From IMG/VR virus record IMGVR_UViG_3300009128_000097, positions 1 to 29,560 of that record: a stretch of DNA of 29,560 bases; one strand, given 5' to 3'. The notes beneath the pieces were generated by a model, which saw only the letters and a program-made list of their open reading frames with translations, did no database searches and had not been told where the DNA came from. This document shows, in pieces, positions 16,901 through 22,566 of the stretch (its first letter is position 1; each line of letters begins with the position of its first letter). The stretch is from a virus. The position numbers and the translations under genes are program-made.

Positions 16901-17557
16901 GATCCCGCCAACGATATATTCTTCGGTACTGGTTCTGGTGGAGAATATAACTTCTATGGAAACGGCATGTCTGGTTGGGGGGTAATTAAATCAGGGAGTT
17001 TTTATTCCTATGGTAGCGTTGGAATAGGGACAACCGGGCCTGATAACTTGTTGCATGTCTATGATGATGATGCCGCTTGCGGTATACACATAGAGGCAGA
17101 TAACGCTTTTGATGCGTTTATCGAAATTGATTCCGGCAGTGAAGATTCGATAATATCACTGCAGGAAAGCGGGACTCCGGAATTTACGATATTACATGAT
17201 CAGTCTGAAAGCGAGTTTCAAATCAGGGCAGGGTCCAGCGCCGGTACAAAGATATTCATTGCTGATACATCGGGCAACGTCGAGTTATTTGGTGCCTGGG
17301 ATAACTCGACGTATTCAGACAATACGGCGTATCAAGCACCGTCAGATGGGCTTGTTATTGCCCGCAATACTGATACTTACGCCGCCCCGCTTGAGGGCTA
17401 TACTGACGGAAGTAACCCGCCGACAACAATGAGGGCCGATACTCATACCGGTGCGGCGGGCCAGTTTACCATTACCTTCCCGGTTAAAAAGGATGATTAC
17501 TGGAAAACTGTTGGTGCTGATGTCATCAACTTCATACCATTTGGGGCTGATCAATAA
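13907..17557 (+). CDS. Tail tip / host specificity protein, gpJ-like
   Basis: This 1216-residue protein forms the central tip and receptor-binding fibre. Residues ~10-50 are Gly/Ala-rich and hydrophobic, like the gpI or gpJ N-terminal segment. Residues ~60-140 hold the hub start (RFGQRYNESREDVTKPLIFGK, then a GEIHSVSDVQVDGKDI block). Residues ~145-295 look like an inserted jelly-roll, carbohydrate-binding-like module (W-N-G-T-S-L-T-V, SHSLKDS, F-F-Y-Y, W-N-F-W-Y-R). About 330-620 is the remaining gpJ core. From ~625 to 915 come about three fibronectin III-like domains. The last ~250 residues carry a VGIGTTGPDNLLHV unit and fibre-like repeats but no S74 domain. DNA of about 16920-17300 is more AT-rich. 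No separate gpI-type gene is seen. Confidence 0.9.
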   Translation: MGEDLKKAVKYIAVGALAFYGAGGAAAGAKAWLLGGATAYGAYAAEKKLEGMMEGAGGSPQRRFGQRYNESREDVTKPLIFGKCKIWPNRVWEHVTADGQTLYGLYEIGEGEIHSVSDVQVDGKDITGLTGCSYTAYMGTGAQTLDSRVFAETTINACEATTNWNGTSLTVSNLCKQGSHSLKDSIASPVATTEYFFYYDSPPDLSAKDTWNFWYRNGRDDTAFTTPRAYAEDSGGNISYWDLVWTADTWTKFEHDLTSPDSNNGTDADLSDLVAIGISLTAADTTAWNHYLDYLTSSGDPESVTGSMRYTAYLAVTLEMSDQVSGDPTITCIVEGIECKYWNGAAFVVDTGWTHSQNIWNQATELALRDEEIGGLGLAEAQIDGTTFKAEADHCDVSVNGAARWAYNNAHDQKKPAVDWLNAMLSVCHGVIKPGADGVLYAASERSASSQQTFTFSDTQPESNNVVDESFGVHINSINEEWNSVKIGYVDTNQGYTIQYATAMDSADISANGLREIVLDKPGCPTYDQASRDAWFTLYELMSARRLVTFASGIKGTAREVFDRIALTHYVPGWSGKDLRIVDIGRADEHMVFLCKEYDANLYGDTSAGAEPTSYASTLPDPWAIPQEVTNVSATEGSRIQGDGTYVPTIVLDWDEPTNYGGLLSYSIWISEGDALSYEMVDSNVRDTAYTHNAHADQIYYYRIQPVSMTPIARAFSDCTEYNITTSGKDTACSDVSFDAGLSSFERELRVFWDAIADKDLAFYEVRDEGANWGTIDSHLIYQGKATNYIKTDPAVGTTSYTFYIKARDWSGNYSTNSDSIVLTNAVPANVGALTTNPLYRAVMFSWPRNTEKDLAGYTYRTKVTAGGSFSSWADVKTNNLTRELTDAEVVASGPTAAIYIEVKAKDIYNQESAAATAANDNGQDTTSISVENIFAKDGDGLNLMDDGGTLGVDIIDGGQVGIGIAANGSYALTIGDHVSIPLDKNIYMGGIAVMRLDDPANDIFFGTGSGGEYNFYGNGMSGWGVIKSGSFYSYGSVGIGTTGPDNLLHVYDDDAACGIHIEADNAFDAFIEIDSGSEDSIISLQESGTPEFTILHDQSESEFQIRAGSSAGTKIFIADTSGNVELFGAWDNSTYSDNTAYQAPSDGLVIARNTDTYAAPLEGYTDGSNPPTTMRADTHTGAAGQFTITFPVKKDDYWKTVGADVINFIPFGADQ

Positions 17558-17853
17558 TGAATACACATCTTGAAACGGTACGTTATTACGACAAATCGGG
17601 CGATTACCCCGAAACATTGGAGAATAAGCACGGCACATATACCAAGAGTCCCGACCTGGACCCCGACGGTGCGGCAGTTTATGATATATCAGAACCAACC
17701 GAAGCATATACTCAAGACCATGCCATTGACACCCGCCGGCGGGGTGAGTCAAGAGTGAGGACAGAGATAGAAATTATATTACAGGAACGATATCGCAAGG
17801 ATGCAATCAAGCGGTTGAAGGATCGCGGCGAATTACCGGACGATTATGCATGA
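17557..17853 (+). CDS. Hypothetical acidic/basic small protein after the tail tip gene
   Basis: This 98-residue protein starts at the ATG that overlaps the gpJ-like stop (TAATG at 17555-17559). It is hydrophilic, with a Tyr/Asp/Pro-rich first half (Y-D-K-S-G-D-Y-P-E-T-L; P-D-L-D-P-D-G) and a helical, strongly charged second half (I-I-L-Q-E-R-Y-R-K-D-A-I-K-R-L-K-D-R). There is no signal peptide or membrane segment. I recognise no family. Position suggests a fibre assembly or tip accessory protein; that is a guess. The -35 element of the lysis promoter overlaps its stop codon. Confidence 0.65.
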   Translation: MNTHLETVRYYDKSGDYPETLENKHGTYTKSPDLDPDGAAVYDISEPTEAYTQDHAIDTRRRGESRVRTEIEIILQERYRKDAIKRLKDRGELPDDYA

Positions 17854-17878
17854 CGTAATATATTAATTATAGTATAAT
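17850..17878 (+). promoter_or_regulatory. Likely sigma70-type promoter for the lysis cassette
   Basis: There is a perfect -10, TATAAT, at 17873-17878, with ATGACG (4 of 6 to TTGACA) at 17850-17855 and a 17-nt spacer in a very AT-rich stretch. It is the only such element between late genes that I found, and it sits just before the coiled-coil membrane protein and amidase genes. It could let lysis genes be controlled separately from the tail operon. Confidence 0.55.
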
Positions 17879-17904
17879 AGATATAAAAGGATGGTGATAT
17901 CTGA

Positions 17905-18273
17905 ATGCCTGAAAAAGTAAAAGCATTCTTTAACCCGGAGCGAGTAGTCACGTCTGTTATTATTTTAGTGTTATCTACCTGGTTGATCTGGTCGATAGGT
18001 AATATCGTCACCAGTGCGGAGTTACAAAAAGTAGTAGTCAAAGTGGACGATAACACAGAGCATATCGCTGATATCAAGGTGACACTGACGAAGTTTCTCG
18101 AATCGCAGGAAGCAATGAACGCGTTACTCGCCAAACAGATCGCCGGTCATACGTTGGAAATCTCGGAGCTGGCCGGGAAACTGGACAAACTGAAAGCAAC
18201 GCAAGCATTACAGATCGAGCACATAAACGAATCACTGGTAGACATAAAGAAACTGCTGGAAAAACTGGATTGA
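17905..18273 (+). CDS. One-pass membrane coiled-coil protein of the lysis region (spanin- or holin-like)
   Basis: This 122-residue protein has one membrane segment (about residues 14-34) after a short N-terminus, then ~85 residues of heptad-like coiled coil (I-A-D-I-K-V-T-L-T-K-F-L ... L-A-G-K-L-D-K-L; I-K-K-L-L-E-K-L). An N-terminal anchor with a long helical domain is the layout of an inner-membrane spanin (Rz-like) and also of some holin-associated phage membrane proteins. It lies just before the endolysin gene, which supports a lysis role. No matching lipoprotein (o-spanin) with a lipobox is seen nearby. The gene is preceded by AAAGG at some distance (14 nt) with GGTGAT closer. Confidence 0.7.
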   Translation: MPEKVKAFFNPERVVTSVIILVLSTWLIWSIGNIVTSAELQKVVVKVDDNTEHIADIKVTLTKFLESQEAMNALLAKQIAGHTLEISELAGKLDKLKATQALQIEHINESLVDIKKLLEKLD

Positions 18274-18279
18274 TGAGCA

Positions 18280-18870
18280 ATGGATGAACCTATACGGGTA
18301 TGGATTGACGAAGGGCACGGGTTCTATCGGCCGAACGGATGGCACGATTGCGGGGCGAAATACGACAACCTGGAAGAATGGGAGTTAAACCGGCGCCTGT
18401 CCTACCTGCTGCGGCAAAACCTGTATAGTCACTGCTACGATATCACTCTCGCATCAACCGATAAGACGTTCCCGCATCGCCTGCAGCCGGTATCGAAAGA
18501 CGAAGACCTGAACCGGCGCTGCATCGTGGCGAACGCCTGGAGAGCTGACCTGTTTGTATCCCTGCATTTTAACCGATCTTTCAACCATGCCGCTCACGGC
18601 GGGCTGGTCCTGCTGCACAACGATAACAACGCCTGGATAGGGCAGACGTTCCTCGAGCGGTTGCCGCGGTCTCGGTGGTCGCGGATCCATTACAAACCGC
18701 GAACCAGGGTACTGCTCAAAACAAAGATGCCGGCGATCCTGGTCGAAACGATGTTTCTGTCGTCTGTCCTGGACCGCACGTATATTGTAACAGAAGGGCT
18801 TGAGTTCGTCGCCTGGAACCTGTCAATAGCTGTGCGCCAGGTCGCGGATAGAATGGCCAGGGACAGATGA
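18280..18870 (+). CDS. Endolysin: N-acetylmuramoyl-L-alanine amidase (Amidase_3)
   Basis: This 196-residue zinc enzyme cuts between N-acetylmuramic acid and L-alanine of peptidoglycan. The Amidase_3 residues are all visible: His13 in DEGHG, Glu33 (E-W-E-L-N, the usual E-x-x-x-N) and His96 in SLHFN as zinc ligands, and Glu156 in ILVETMF as catalytic acid. It is a bare catalytic domain with no signal peptide and no cell-wall binding domain, as is common for endolysins of Gram-negative hosts that leave through holin holes. It starts at ATG 18280, 6 bp after the coiled-coil gene, and overlaps the next start (ATGA at 18867). Confidence 0.93.
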   Translation: MDEPIRVWIDEGHGFYRPNGWHDCGAKYDNLEEWELNRRLSYLLRQNLYSHCYDITLASTDKTFPHRLQPVSKDEDLNRRCIVANAWRADLFVSLHFNRSFNHAAHGGLVLLHNDNNAWIGQTFLERLPRSRWSRIHYKPRTRVLLKTKMPAILVETMFLSSVLDRTYIVTEGLEFVAWNLSIAVRQVADRMARDR

Positions 18871-19352
18871 AAGAGTTATCAATGCCTGTCCTGAAACCGA
18901 TTCCCATACCAACAAAGAAAGCGCCATACCTGGTCGCATTGTGGCGTTGGCTTACTTCGATACGTCGATGGGAACTACAGGCCGATTGGTACTGGTATTT
19001 TGATACAGATAACATCGAGGTCATTGTACCGGCAGGGTACATATTCGACGGGGCAAGTATACCGCGCATATTCTGGTTTGTGCTGTCACCAACGGGGTTA
19101 TTGTTGATCCCGGGTTTGATACATGATTATGCTTATGAGCATGATTATATTCTGACATCGGCCGGGGACAAATACAGAGAAAACGCCGGCCGCTTCTATT
19201 GGGACAGGGTATTTAGGGACACGGCCATCAAGATCAACGGATTCCATATCATCAACTATATGGCATGGTTCGCGTTGGTCCTGGGCGGTTGGGCCGCCTG
19301 GTGGTCACATCGGAGAAGGGGAAACGAGGTAAACAAAGATGAAACGATATAG
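18867..19352 (+). CDS. DUF1353 family protein with C-terminal membrane segment
   Basis: This 161-residue protein has the two DUF1353 signatures: FDGASIPR at 60-67 and the HDYAYEHD block at 86-93. A hydrophobic segment lies at about 130-147, followed by a basic tail (HRRRG). DUF1353 genes are found next to endolysins in many phages; their function is unproven, though the conserved Asp/His residues suggest a metal site or enzyme. It overlaps the amidase gene by 4 bases and the next gene by 14, so it is firmly part of the lysis cassette. Confidence 0.85.
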   Translation: MKELSMPVLKPIPIPTKKAPYLVALWRWLTSIRRWELQADWYWYFDTDNIEVIVPAGYIFDGASIPRIFWFVLSPTGLLLIPGLIHDYAYEHDYILTSAGDKYRENAGRFYWDRVFRDTAIKINGFHIINYMAWFALVLGGWAAWWSHRRRGNEVNKDETI

Positions 19353-19722
19353 TTGTGCATTAGTATTGGTGTTACTAGTGGTTTGCGCTATACCTGCTAT
19401 GGCGGTGCAGTTGGATATCAAAGGTAACGCCGGATATTTCCATACTTTCGGCGGTGAAACTTATCGCGGGATAGCTGTCAAGTTTGCAGAGAAAATGATG
19501 TTCGGTATGCCGTTCACTTTTTCACTGGCAGGTATCGAAGAGTCCACCGAAATAGGTGATCTGGATTCAAGCATCGTCGCATCGACCAGCGTAAAAGAAC
19601 TGATGAACAAAGCCGGGTTCGATTACATATTCCCTGAACAGGTAGAAATCGGTTTTTTCTACAGCAGGGCGCAGGGCGACGATAAGGCAGGTATCTTTTT
19701 CGCCATCGGGTATGAGTTTTAA
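19339..19722 (+). CDS. Small secreted, outer-membrane-like protein
   Basis: This 127-residue protein starts inside the DUF1353 gene. Residues 1-22 form a classic signal peptide (MKRYSC, a Leu/Val core, AMA site). The mature ~105 residues have alternating beta-type strands (V-Q-L-D-I-K-G-N-A-G-Y-F; I-F-F-A-I-G-Y-E-F) and end in Phe, the terminal residue the BAM machinery prefers for outer-membrane barrels. At this length it could make only a small barrel or part of one. It could alter the host surface (for example exclude other phages) or act in lysis. I recognise no family. It is the last gene before the terminator. Confidence 0.72.
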   Translation: MKRYSCALVLVLLVVCAIPAMAVQLDIKGNAGYFHTFGGETYRGIAVKFAEKMMFGMPFTFSLAGIEESTEIGDLDSSIVASTSVKELMNKAGFDYIFPEQVEIGFFYSRAQGDDKAGIFFAIGYEF

Positions 19723-19775
19723 TAAGAGCATCGTCGTATCAGGCGTTGCGAAGTAGTACCCTAAATTCCCTCATT

Positions 19776-19835
19776 ATACCCTGGCCGGCCGCCCTGAGTT
19801 TTACTCTAAGCTCCCGCTGGTTGGGGTATTTTTTT
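19776..19835 (+). terminator. Rho-independent terminator of the late/lysis operon
   Basis: Bases 19776-19788 pair with 19817-19829 in a 13-bp stem that includes several G-U pairs, with ATACCC/GGGTAT at the base. A run of seven T (19829-19835) follows. The 28-nt loop has a small inner GAG/CTC helix. The T-tract overlaps the stop codon of the convergent minus-strand gene, so the two transcription units meet with no spare DNA. No matching T-tract is present for the minus strand. Confidence 0.72.
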
Positions 19836-20097
19836 ATTTATTGAGCAGAGTCAATACGCGATCCGCTTTTATACCTGTCATCCTTGACAATATCTTACCC
19901 TGGACGTCCTGCACCTTTAAATAAGGATTATCAATGGGTGCTCCTGTCCGCGGATGGGCTACTATAGCGCCGTTTGCCTTGATATTGCTTATTGCTTCCC
20001 GGTATATGGTCAGGGCGTCGGCAAACACTGTCAACAACGTCTGCGGCATCCCCGGGTTATCTTTGATCAGCTCTTTTACGATATCTATTTGCGCCAT
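19834..20097 (-). CDS. Short protein like P27-family small terminase C-terminus
   Basis: This 87-residue protein has the pattern of the second half of P27-family small terminase subunits: a helix with A-D-A-L-T-I-Y-R-E-A, NGAIVAHPRTGAPIDNPYLK (family: G-x-x-V...G-x-x-x-x-N-P), then a long helix and TGIKADRV (family: L-G-x-x-P-x-x-R). The N-terminal DNA-binding helix-turn-helix of full small terminases (usually ~140-170 aa) is missing. The start is supported by GAGGGG placed 8 nt before the ATG. It overlaps the phospholipase D-like gene by 13 bases and is the second gene of that unit. It might be the phage's small terminase, a regulator of packaging or a remnant. The large terminase is not in the window. 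Confidence 0.68.
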   Translation of the reverse strand: MAQIDIVKELIKDNPGMPQTLLTVFADALTIYREAISNIKANGAIVAHPRTGAPIDNPYLKVQDVQGKILSRMTGIKADRVLTLLNK

Positions 20098-20708
20098 GTT
20101 CGGATCCCCTCAAAGAACGATAATTGATCTGCCGTGAATGCGTCGTTTACTTTACTGGCGTTGTATATACTCTTCCCGTCTGTATCGTCCGGCAGGTCAA
20201 GCAATTCGTTTTCGATGTCGCGTACCAGGTAGAAATCGTCGCCGCCCTCTGTCAAGTCGAACTGCTCAAACCTGGGGTTCATATTGAGATTCATGCTACC
20301 GCGCAGCAATAGGCAATAATGTGACGATTCTATTGTAGCGATCTTGGCATGGTTGCGCACGTACCGGACAGAATCAGCGCCGTAGTTCGATTTCCATTGC
20401 CGTATTAGGCCGGTATTCTTGCGCCTGGCGCCGCCGTCTATTACGAGGATTCCCCCGGTTACGCGTTTGTCGATCATCAGGCGGGTAAAGCATTCTATTT
20501 CGTATTCGGCTATCGTCCATGTCCAGACGGATATCTTAGCGGGCCCGGTCTGGTCCAGGCAGGCAAGTATCGCGTCAATCATCGAAAACTGGCCGCGGGT
20601 AATAGCGAACAGGGATATTCCCGGGTAGAGCTCACCGATACAATCGCGGGCCGTCTTGAAACACTCTTTTGACATTATCCGGCGGGCGGCCGGGCTTGCG
20701 TAACGCAT
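20085..20708 (-). CDS. Phospholipase D-like protein with a single HKD motif
   Basis: This 207-residue protein has one HxK motif: His120-Ala-Lys122, with Glu127 where Asp is usual, followed by G-S-M-N-L-N (137-142), the second part of the HKD signature. Single-motif members act as dimers, and several are nucleases (Nuc/BfiL type) rather than lipases. The motif pattern V-R-N-H-A-K-I ... G-S-M-N-L-N-x-N-P-R-F-E-Q-F-D resembles a family of phage proteins often coded near terminase genes. With the small terminase-like gene downstream, a role in packaging or DNA processing is plausible. AGGAGG lies 10 nt before its ATG, and a strong extended -10 promoter lies upstream. Confidence 0.82.
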   Translation of the reverse strand: MRYASPAARRIMSKECFKTARDCIGELYPGISLFAITRGQFSMIDAILACLDQTGPAKISVWTWTIAEYEIECFTRLMIDKRVTGGILVIDGGARRKNTGLIRQWKSNYGADSVRYVRNHAKIATIESSHYCLLLRGSMNLNMNPRFEQFDLTEGGDDFYLVRDIENELLDLPDDTDGKSIYNASKVNDAFTADQLSFFEGIRTWRK

Positions 20709-20730
20709 AAATTATCATCCTCCTGGTACC

Positions 20731-20759
20731 ATTATACCATGCAATAACAGAATGGTATA
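20731..20759 (-). promoter_or_regulatory. Minus-strand extended -10 promoter overlapped by an inverted-repeat operator
   Basis: On the minus strand TGG-TATAAT (plus-strand 20739-20731) is a perfect extended -10; the -35 is weak, as is common with extended -10 promoters. It drives the phospholipase D-like gene. TATACCAT (20733-20740) and ATGGTATA (20752-20759) form a perfect 8-bp inverted repeat with an 11-nt spacer over the -10, so a bound repressor would block RNA polymerase. Confidence 0.68.
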
Positions 20760-20772
20760 GAATTATCTGTAT

Positions 20773-20808
20773 ATATCTGTTGACATATACAGATATGTTA
20801 TGTATGCT
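20773..20808 (+). promoter_or_regulatory. Plus-strand early promoter with a second inverted-repeat operator
   Basis: TTGACA at 20780-20785 and TATGCT at 20803-20808 with a 17-nt spacer make a good sigma70 promoter for the early operon. ATATCTGT (20773-20780) and ACAGATAT (20789-20796) are a perfect 8-bp inverted repeat with an 8-nt spacer that encloses the -35. An extra TATCTGT half-site lies at 20764-20770. The palindrome differs in sequence from the one over the minus-strand promoter, which suggests two regulators. Confidence 0.7.
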
Positions 20809-20830
20809 TATATGGAAAGGGGTTGATACT

Positions 20831-21019
20831 GTGGCTGCAGGGACCATCGTGATCGATAAGGAAGAGTATAACAAGCTTGTGAGGGATAACACTGATCTGC
20901 GCAACCGTAACGCGTTTTTGATGTCTGTTGTCGGGGCGGCGATCCACGAACTGAAACAGGTCAACGGGCGCCTGGGGCAGCAGATGAAACAATATAACAC
21001 GATGGGCGGCCAGGTATGA
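20831..21019 (+). CDS. Small early protein with a helical middle, unknown function
   Basis: The start GTG at 20831 has AAAGGGG (20816-20822) 8 nt upstream; a longer reading from 20780 would begin inside the -35 element and is rejected. The 62-residue product has a short strand (T-I-V-I-D-K-E-E-Y-N-K-L) and then a helical stretch with R-D-N-T-D-L-R-N-R-N, ending in Gln/Gly-rich residues. The opening resembles many tiny phage early proteins of unknown role. It is the first gene behind the early promoter, a place often held by a regulator. Its stop overlaps the next ATG (ATGA). Confidence 0.68.
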   Translation: MAAGTIVIDKEEYNKLVRDNTDLRNRNAFLMSVVGAAIHELKQVNGRLGQQMKQYNTMGGQV

Positions 21020-21168
21020 GCTCACCGGACGAATACGAAGGATGGCCGGGGTTCCAATGGCAGGAAGACATCACACCGGAATCGGCGCAGGCGGATATCG
21101 ACATGATCCTGGCGCTCGAGGCAGATAATCCGGAATACGATACATATTACGGGAGGGTTGAAATATGA
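21016..21168 (+). CDS. Tiny acidic protein (50 aa)
   Basis: This 50-residue frame starts with an ATG overlapping the previous stop (ATGA, 21016-21019) and ends with a TGA overlapping the next ATG (21165-21168). The product is very acidic (many Asp/Glu, with E-Y-E-G-W-P-G-F and a D-I-D-M-I-L-A-L-E-A-D helix). Perfect stop-start coupling on both sides is the best evidence that it is translated. No family is recognised. Its acidic, DNA-mimic-like composition is noted but proves nothing. Confidence 0.62.
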   Translation: MSSPDEYEGWPGFQWQEDITPESAQADIDMILALEADNPEYDTYYGRVEI

Positions 21169-21356
21169 AGGTAGAACTTGAGAAAAGGGTGCAGCCGAAA
21201 ACAGTGGCTGAATACCTGAACATCTCCAGGCAGATGGTGATGAAAGCGATCAGGGAGGAACGGCTGCCGGCTGACAAGGTTGGTGGTATCTGGTTGATTA
21301 AGATTAAGGACGTCGAGGCCTGGGTTGAATCCGGCGGGGATCTACGCAAACAGTGA
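21165..21356 (+). CDS. Excisionase-like MerR-type helix-turn-helix protein
   Basis: This 63-residue protein has an HTH_17 pattern: T-V-A-E-Y-L-N-I-S-R-Q-M-V at residues 13-25, then helix and wing residues ending in G-G-I-W-L-I-K-I-K-D-V-E-A-W. Proteins of this size and pattern directly before an integrase are usually recombination directionality factors (Xis). GGGAGG before the ATG is a good ribosome site. Its stop overlaps the integrase GTG (GTGA at 21353), so the two are probably made together, which is unusual because int and xis are often controlled separately. Confidence 0.83.
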   Translation: MKVELEKRVQPKTVAEYLNISRQMVMKAIREERLPADKVGGIWLIKIKDVEAWVESGGDLRKQ

Positions 21357-22003
21357 AAGCACGATACTGGACAATAACCGAAGACAAGTTCCTGCTCCAG
21401 GCCGAAGTCGAACAGTTATTCGATTACCTGGGGGCACGTACTCGGAGCTTGCGCGGGTTGATGAATTATTTCATTATCGACCTGATGATCAATACTGGGT
21501 TGAGGGCGTCGGAGGTCTGTACCTTGCCGGTCAACAATACGCCAGCGGTCAGGGACCGCGATATAATCCACGTGATAGGTAAAGGCCGTAAACCGCGCCA
21601 GGTAAGCGTAACGGGCCATTTTTCGCAGCGCTTACGGCGCTATACGGAGCAGGTAAGGCCTGCATACATACCTGTGGGTGTCTCAAAAAGCGATTATAAA
21701 ACCGCACCGTTACTGCTTTACACGGAATACCGGACAGCGTTCACCAGGCGCAATTTGTGGAAACGTATTGCCGGGATCGGGCGCCGGGCCGGGATCAAAC
21801 TGGCGTTGTATCCGCACCGGCTGAGGCACACCTATGCGACGCAATTGTATTGGGCGACGAACGATATATTGCTGGTGCAGGCGCAGCTCGGGCATTCGTC
21901 TGTTGATACCTCGAGCGTTTACGCAAAGATCGATAACGGGGCCCGGTCCAGGAAACTGTTGGAAGTTGGAATATTGAATATGGGGGCGAGGGCTAAACAA
22001 TGA
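21353..22003 (+). CDS. Short tyrosine recombinase (integrase/Xer-like, catalytic domain)
   Basis: This 216-residue protein has all tyrosine recombinase active-site residues: Arg51 (T-G-L-R-A-S-E-V), Lys78 (G-K-G-R-K), His155-x-x-Arg158 (HRLRH), His181 (L-G-H-S-S) and Tyr190 (S-V-Y-A-K). Only ~30 residues precede the catalytic fold, so both the arm-binding and most of the core-binding (SAM-like) domain of normal ~330-400 aa phage integrases are missing. It starts with GTG, overlapping the Xis-like gene. Possible roles are integration with a simple site, resolution of genome multimers or inversion of a fibre segment. No attachment site could be identified. Confidence 0.88.
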   Translation: MKARYWTITEDKFLLQAEVEQLFDYLGARTRSLRGLMNYFIIDLMINTGLRASEVCTLPVNNTPAVRDRDIIHVIGKGRKPRQVSVTGHFSQRLRRYTEQVRPAYIPVGVSKSDYKTAPLLLYTEYRTAFTRRNLWKRIAGIGRRAGIKLALYPHRLRHTYATQLYWATNDILLVQAQLGHSSVDTSSVYAKIDNGARSRKLLEVGILNMGARAKQ

Positions 22004-22566
22004 AGAAAAAAATAACGAGGGAATGGTTAAACAAAATAGGGGCATGTCATGAGGCGATTGATTGGATAATGGAACGCCAGGAAAGAGACAGCATAAAAAT
22101 AATGACTGCTCTCATGGCAGATAAAAAATATGAGTGGGCGAATTGGGGGATTGTGCGGTTGATGAACAAACGCCAGCGGGTTCAATATGCAATATTTGCT
22201 GCTGAGAGTGTCCTGCACATATTTGAGAAAACCCACCCAAACGATAAAAGTGCAGCAAATGCGATCAATGCGGCGAAAGCATATCTAAAAAGACCGTGTA
22301 AACGAACTAAGGCCGCAGCCAGGGCCGCAGCCAGGGCCGCAGCCTGGGCCGCAGCCAGGGACGCAGCCAGGGCCGCAGCCTGGGCCGCAGCCTGGGACGC
22401 AGCCTGGGACGCAGCCTGGGCCGCAGCCTGGGACGCAGCCTGGGCCGCAGCCTGGGACGCAGCCTGGGACGCAGTCTGGGACGCAGCCAGGGACGCAGCC
22501 TGGACCGCAATGATGAAAAAGATACTAGAATACGGTATGTCTTTATTGAATATGGGGGCAGAGTGA
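22000..22566 (+). CDS. Imm-5-like phage protein with an Ala-rich tetrapeptide repeat
   Basis: Residues 1-100 resemble the Imm-5-like family of putative phage immunity proteins: A-C-H-E-A-I-D-W-I, then K-K-Y-E-W-A-N-W-G-I, F-A-A-E-S-V-L-H-I-F-E and the N-A-I-N-A-A-K-A-Y-L helix. Residues ~104-169 are about 16 copies of a four-residue unit A-[RW]-[AD]-A, which should form one long helix or stacked helices with Trp/Arg on one side and Ala on the other. The last ~20 residues return to normal sequence (M-M-K-K-I-L-E-Y-G). Despite the family name no toxin-immunity role is shown for phage members. It overlaps the integrase stop (ATGA at 22000). Confidence 0.78.
   Translation: MKKKITREWLNKIGACHEAIDWIMERQERDSIKIMTALMADKKYEWANWGIVRLMNKRQRVQYAIFAAESVLHIFEKTHPNDKSAANAINAAKAYLKRPCKRTKAAARAAARAAAWAAARDAARAAAWAAAWDAAWDAAWAAAWDAAWAAAWDAAWDAVWDAARDAAWTAMMKKILEYGMSLLNMGAE
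22311..22509 (+). repeat. 12-bp in-frame tandem repeat, about 16.5 copies
   Basis: Units of the form GG[CA]CGCAGCC[TA]GG run head to tail, each coding four residues of the Ala-rich protein. Variation is mostly confined to the AGG/TGG (Arg/Trp) and GCC/GAC (Ala/Asp) codons, so the copies stay nearly identical in DNA. Being a multiple of three, gain or loss of units keeps the frame. Copy number is likely to vary between relatives by slippage. Confidence 0.93.

Noticed and set aside
19771-19780. TATAAT on the minus strand at the late terminator, as a promoter.
   Set aside because: It lies downstream of the minus-strand genes with no gene to drive, and no -35 was seen.
20780-20830. Longer N-terminus for the first early gene, from a start at 20780.
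   Set aside because: It would begin inside the -35 element; GTG 20831 has a good ribosome site at the right distance.
22311-22509. Possible CRISPR array from the short repeats.
   Set aside because: Units are contiguous 12-mers with no spacers and lie in frame within a coding gene.
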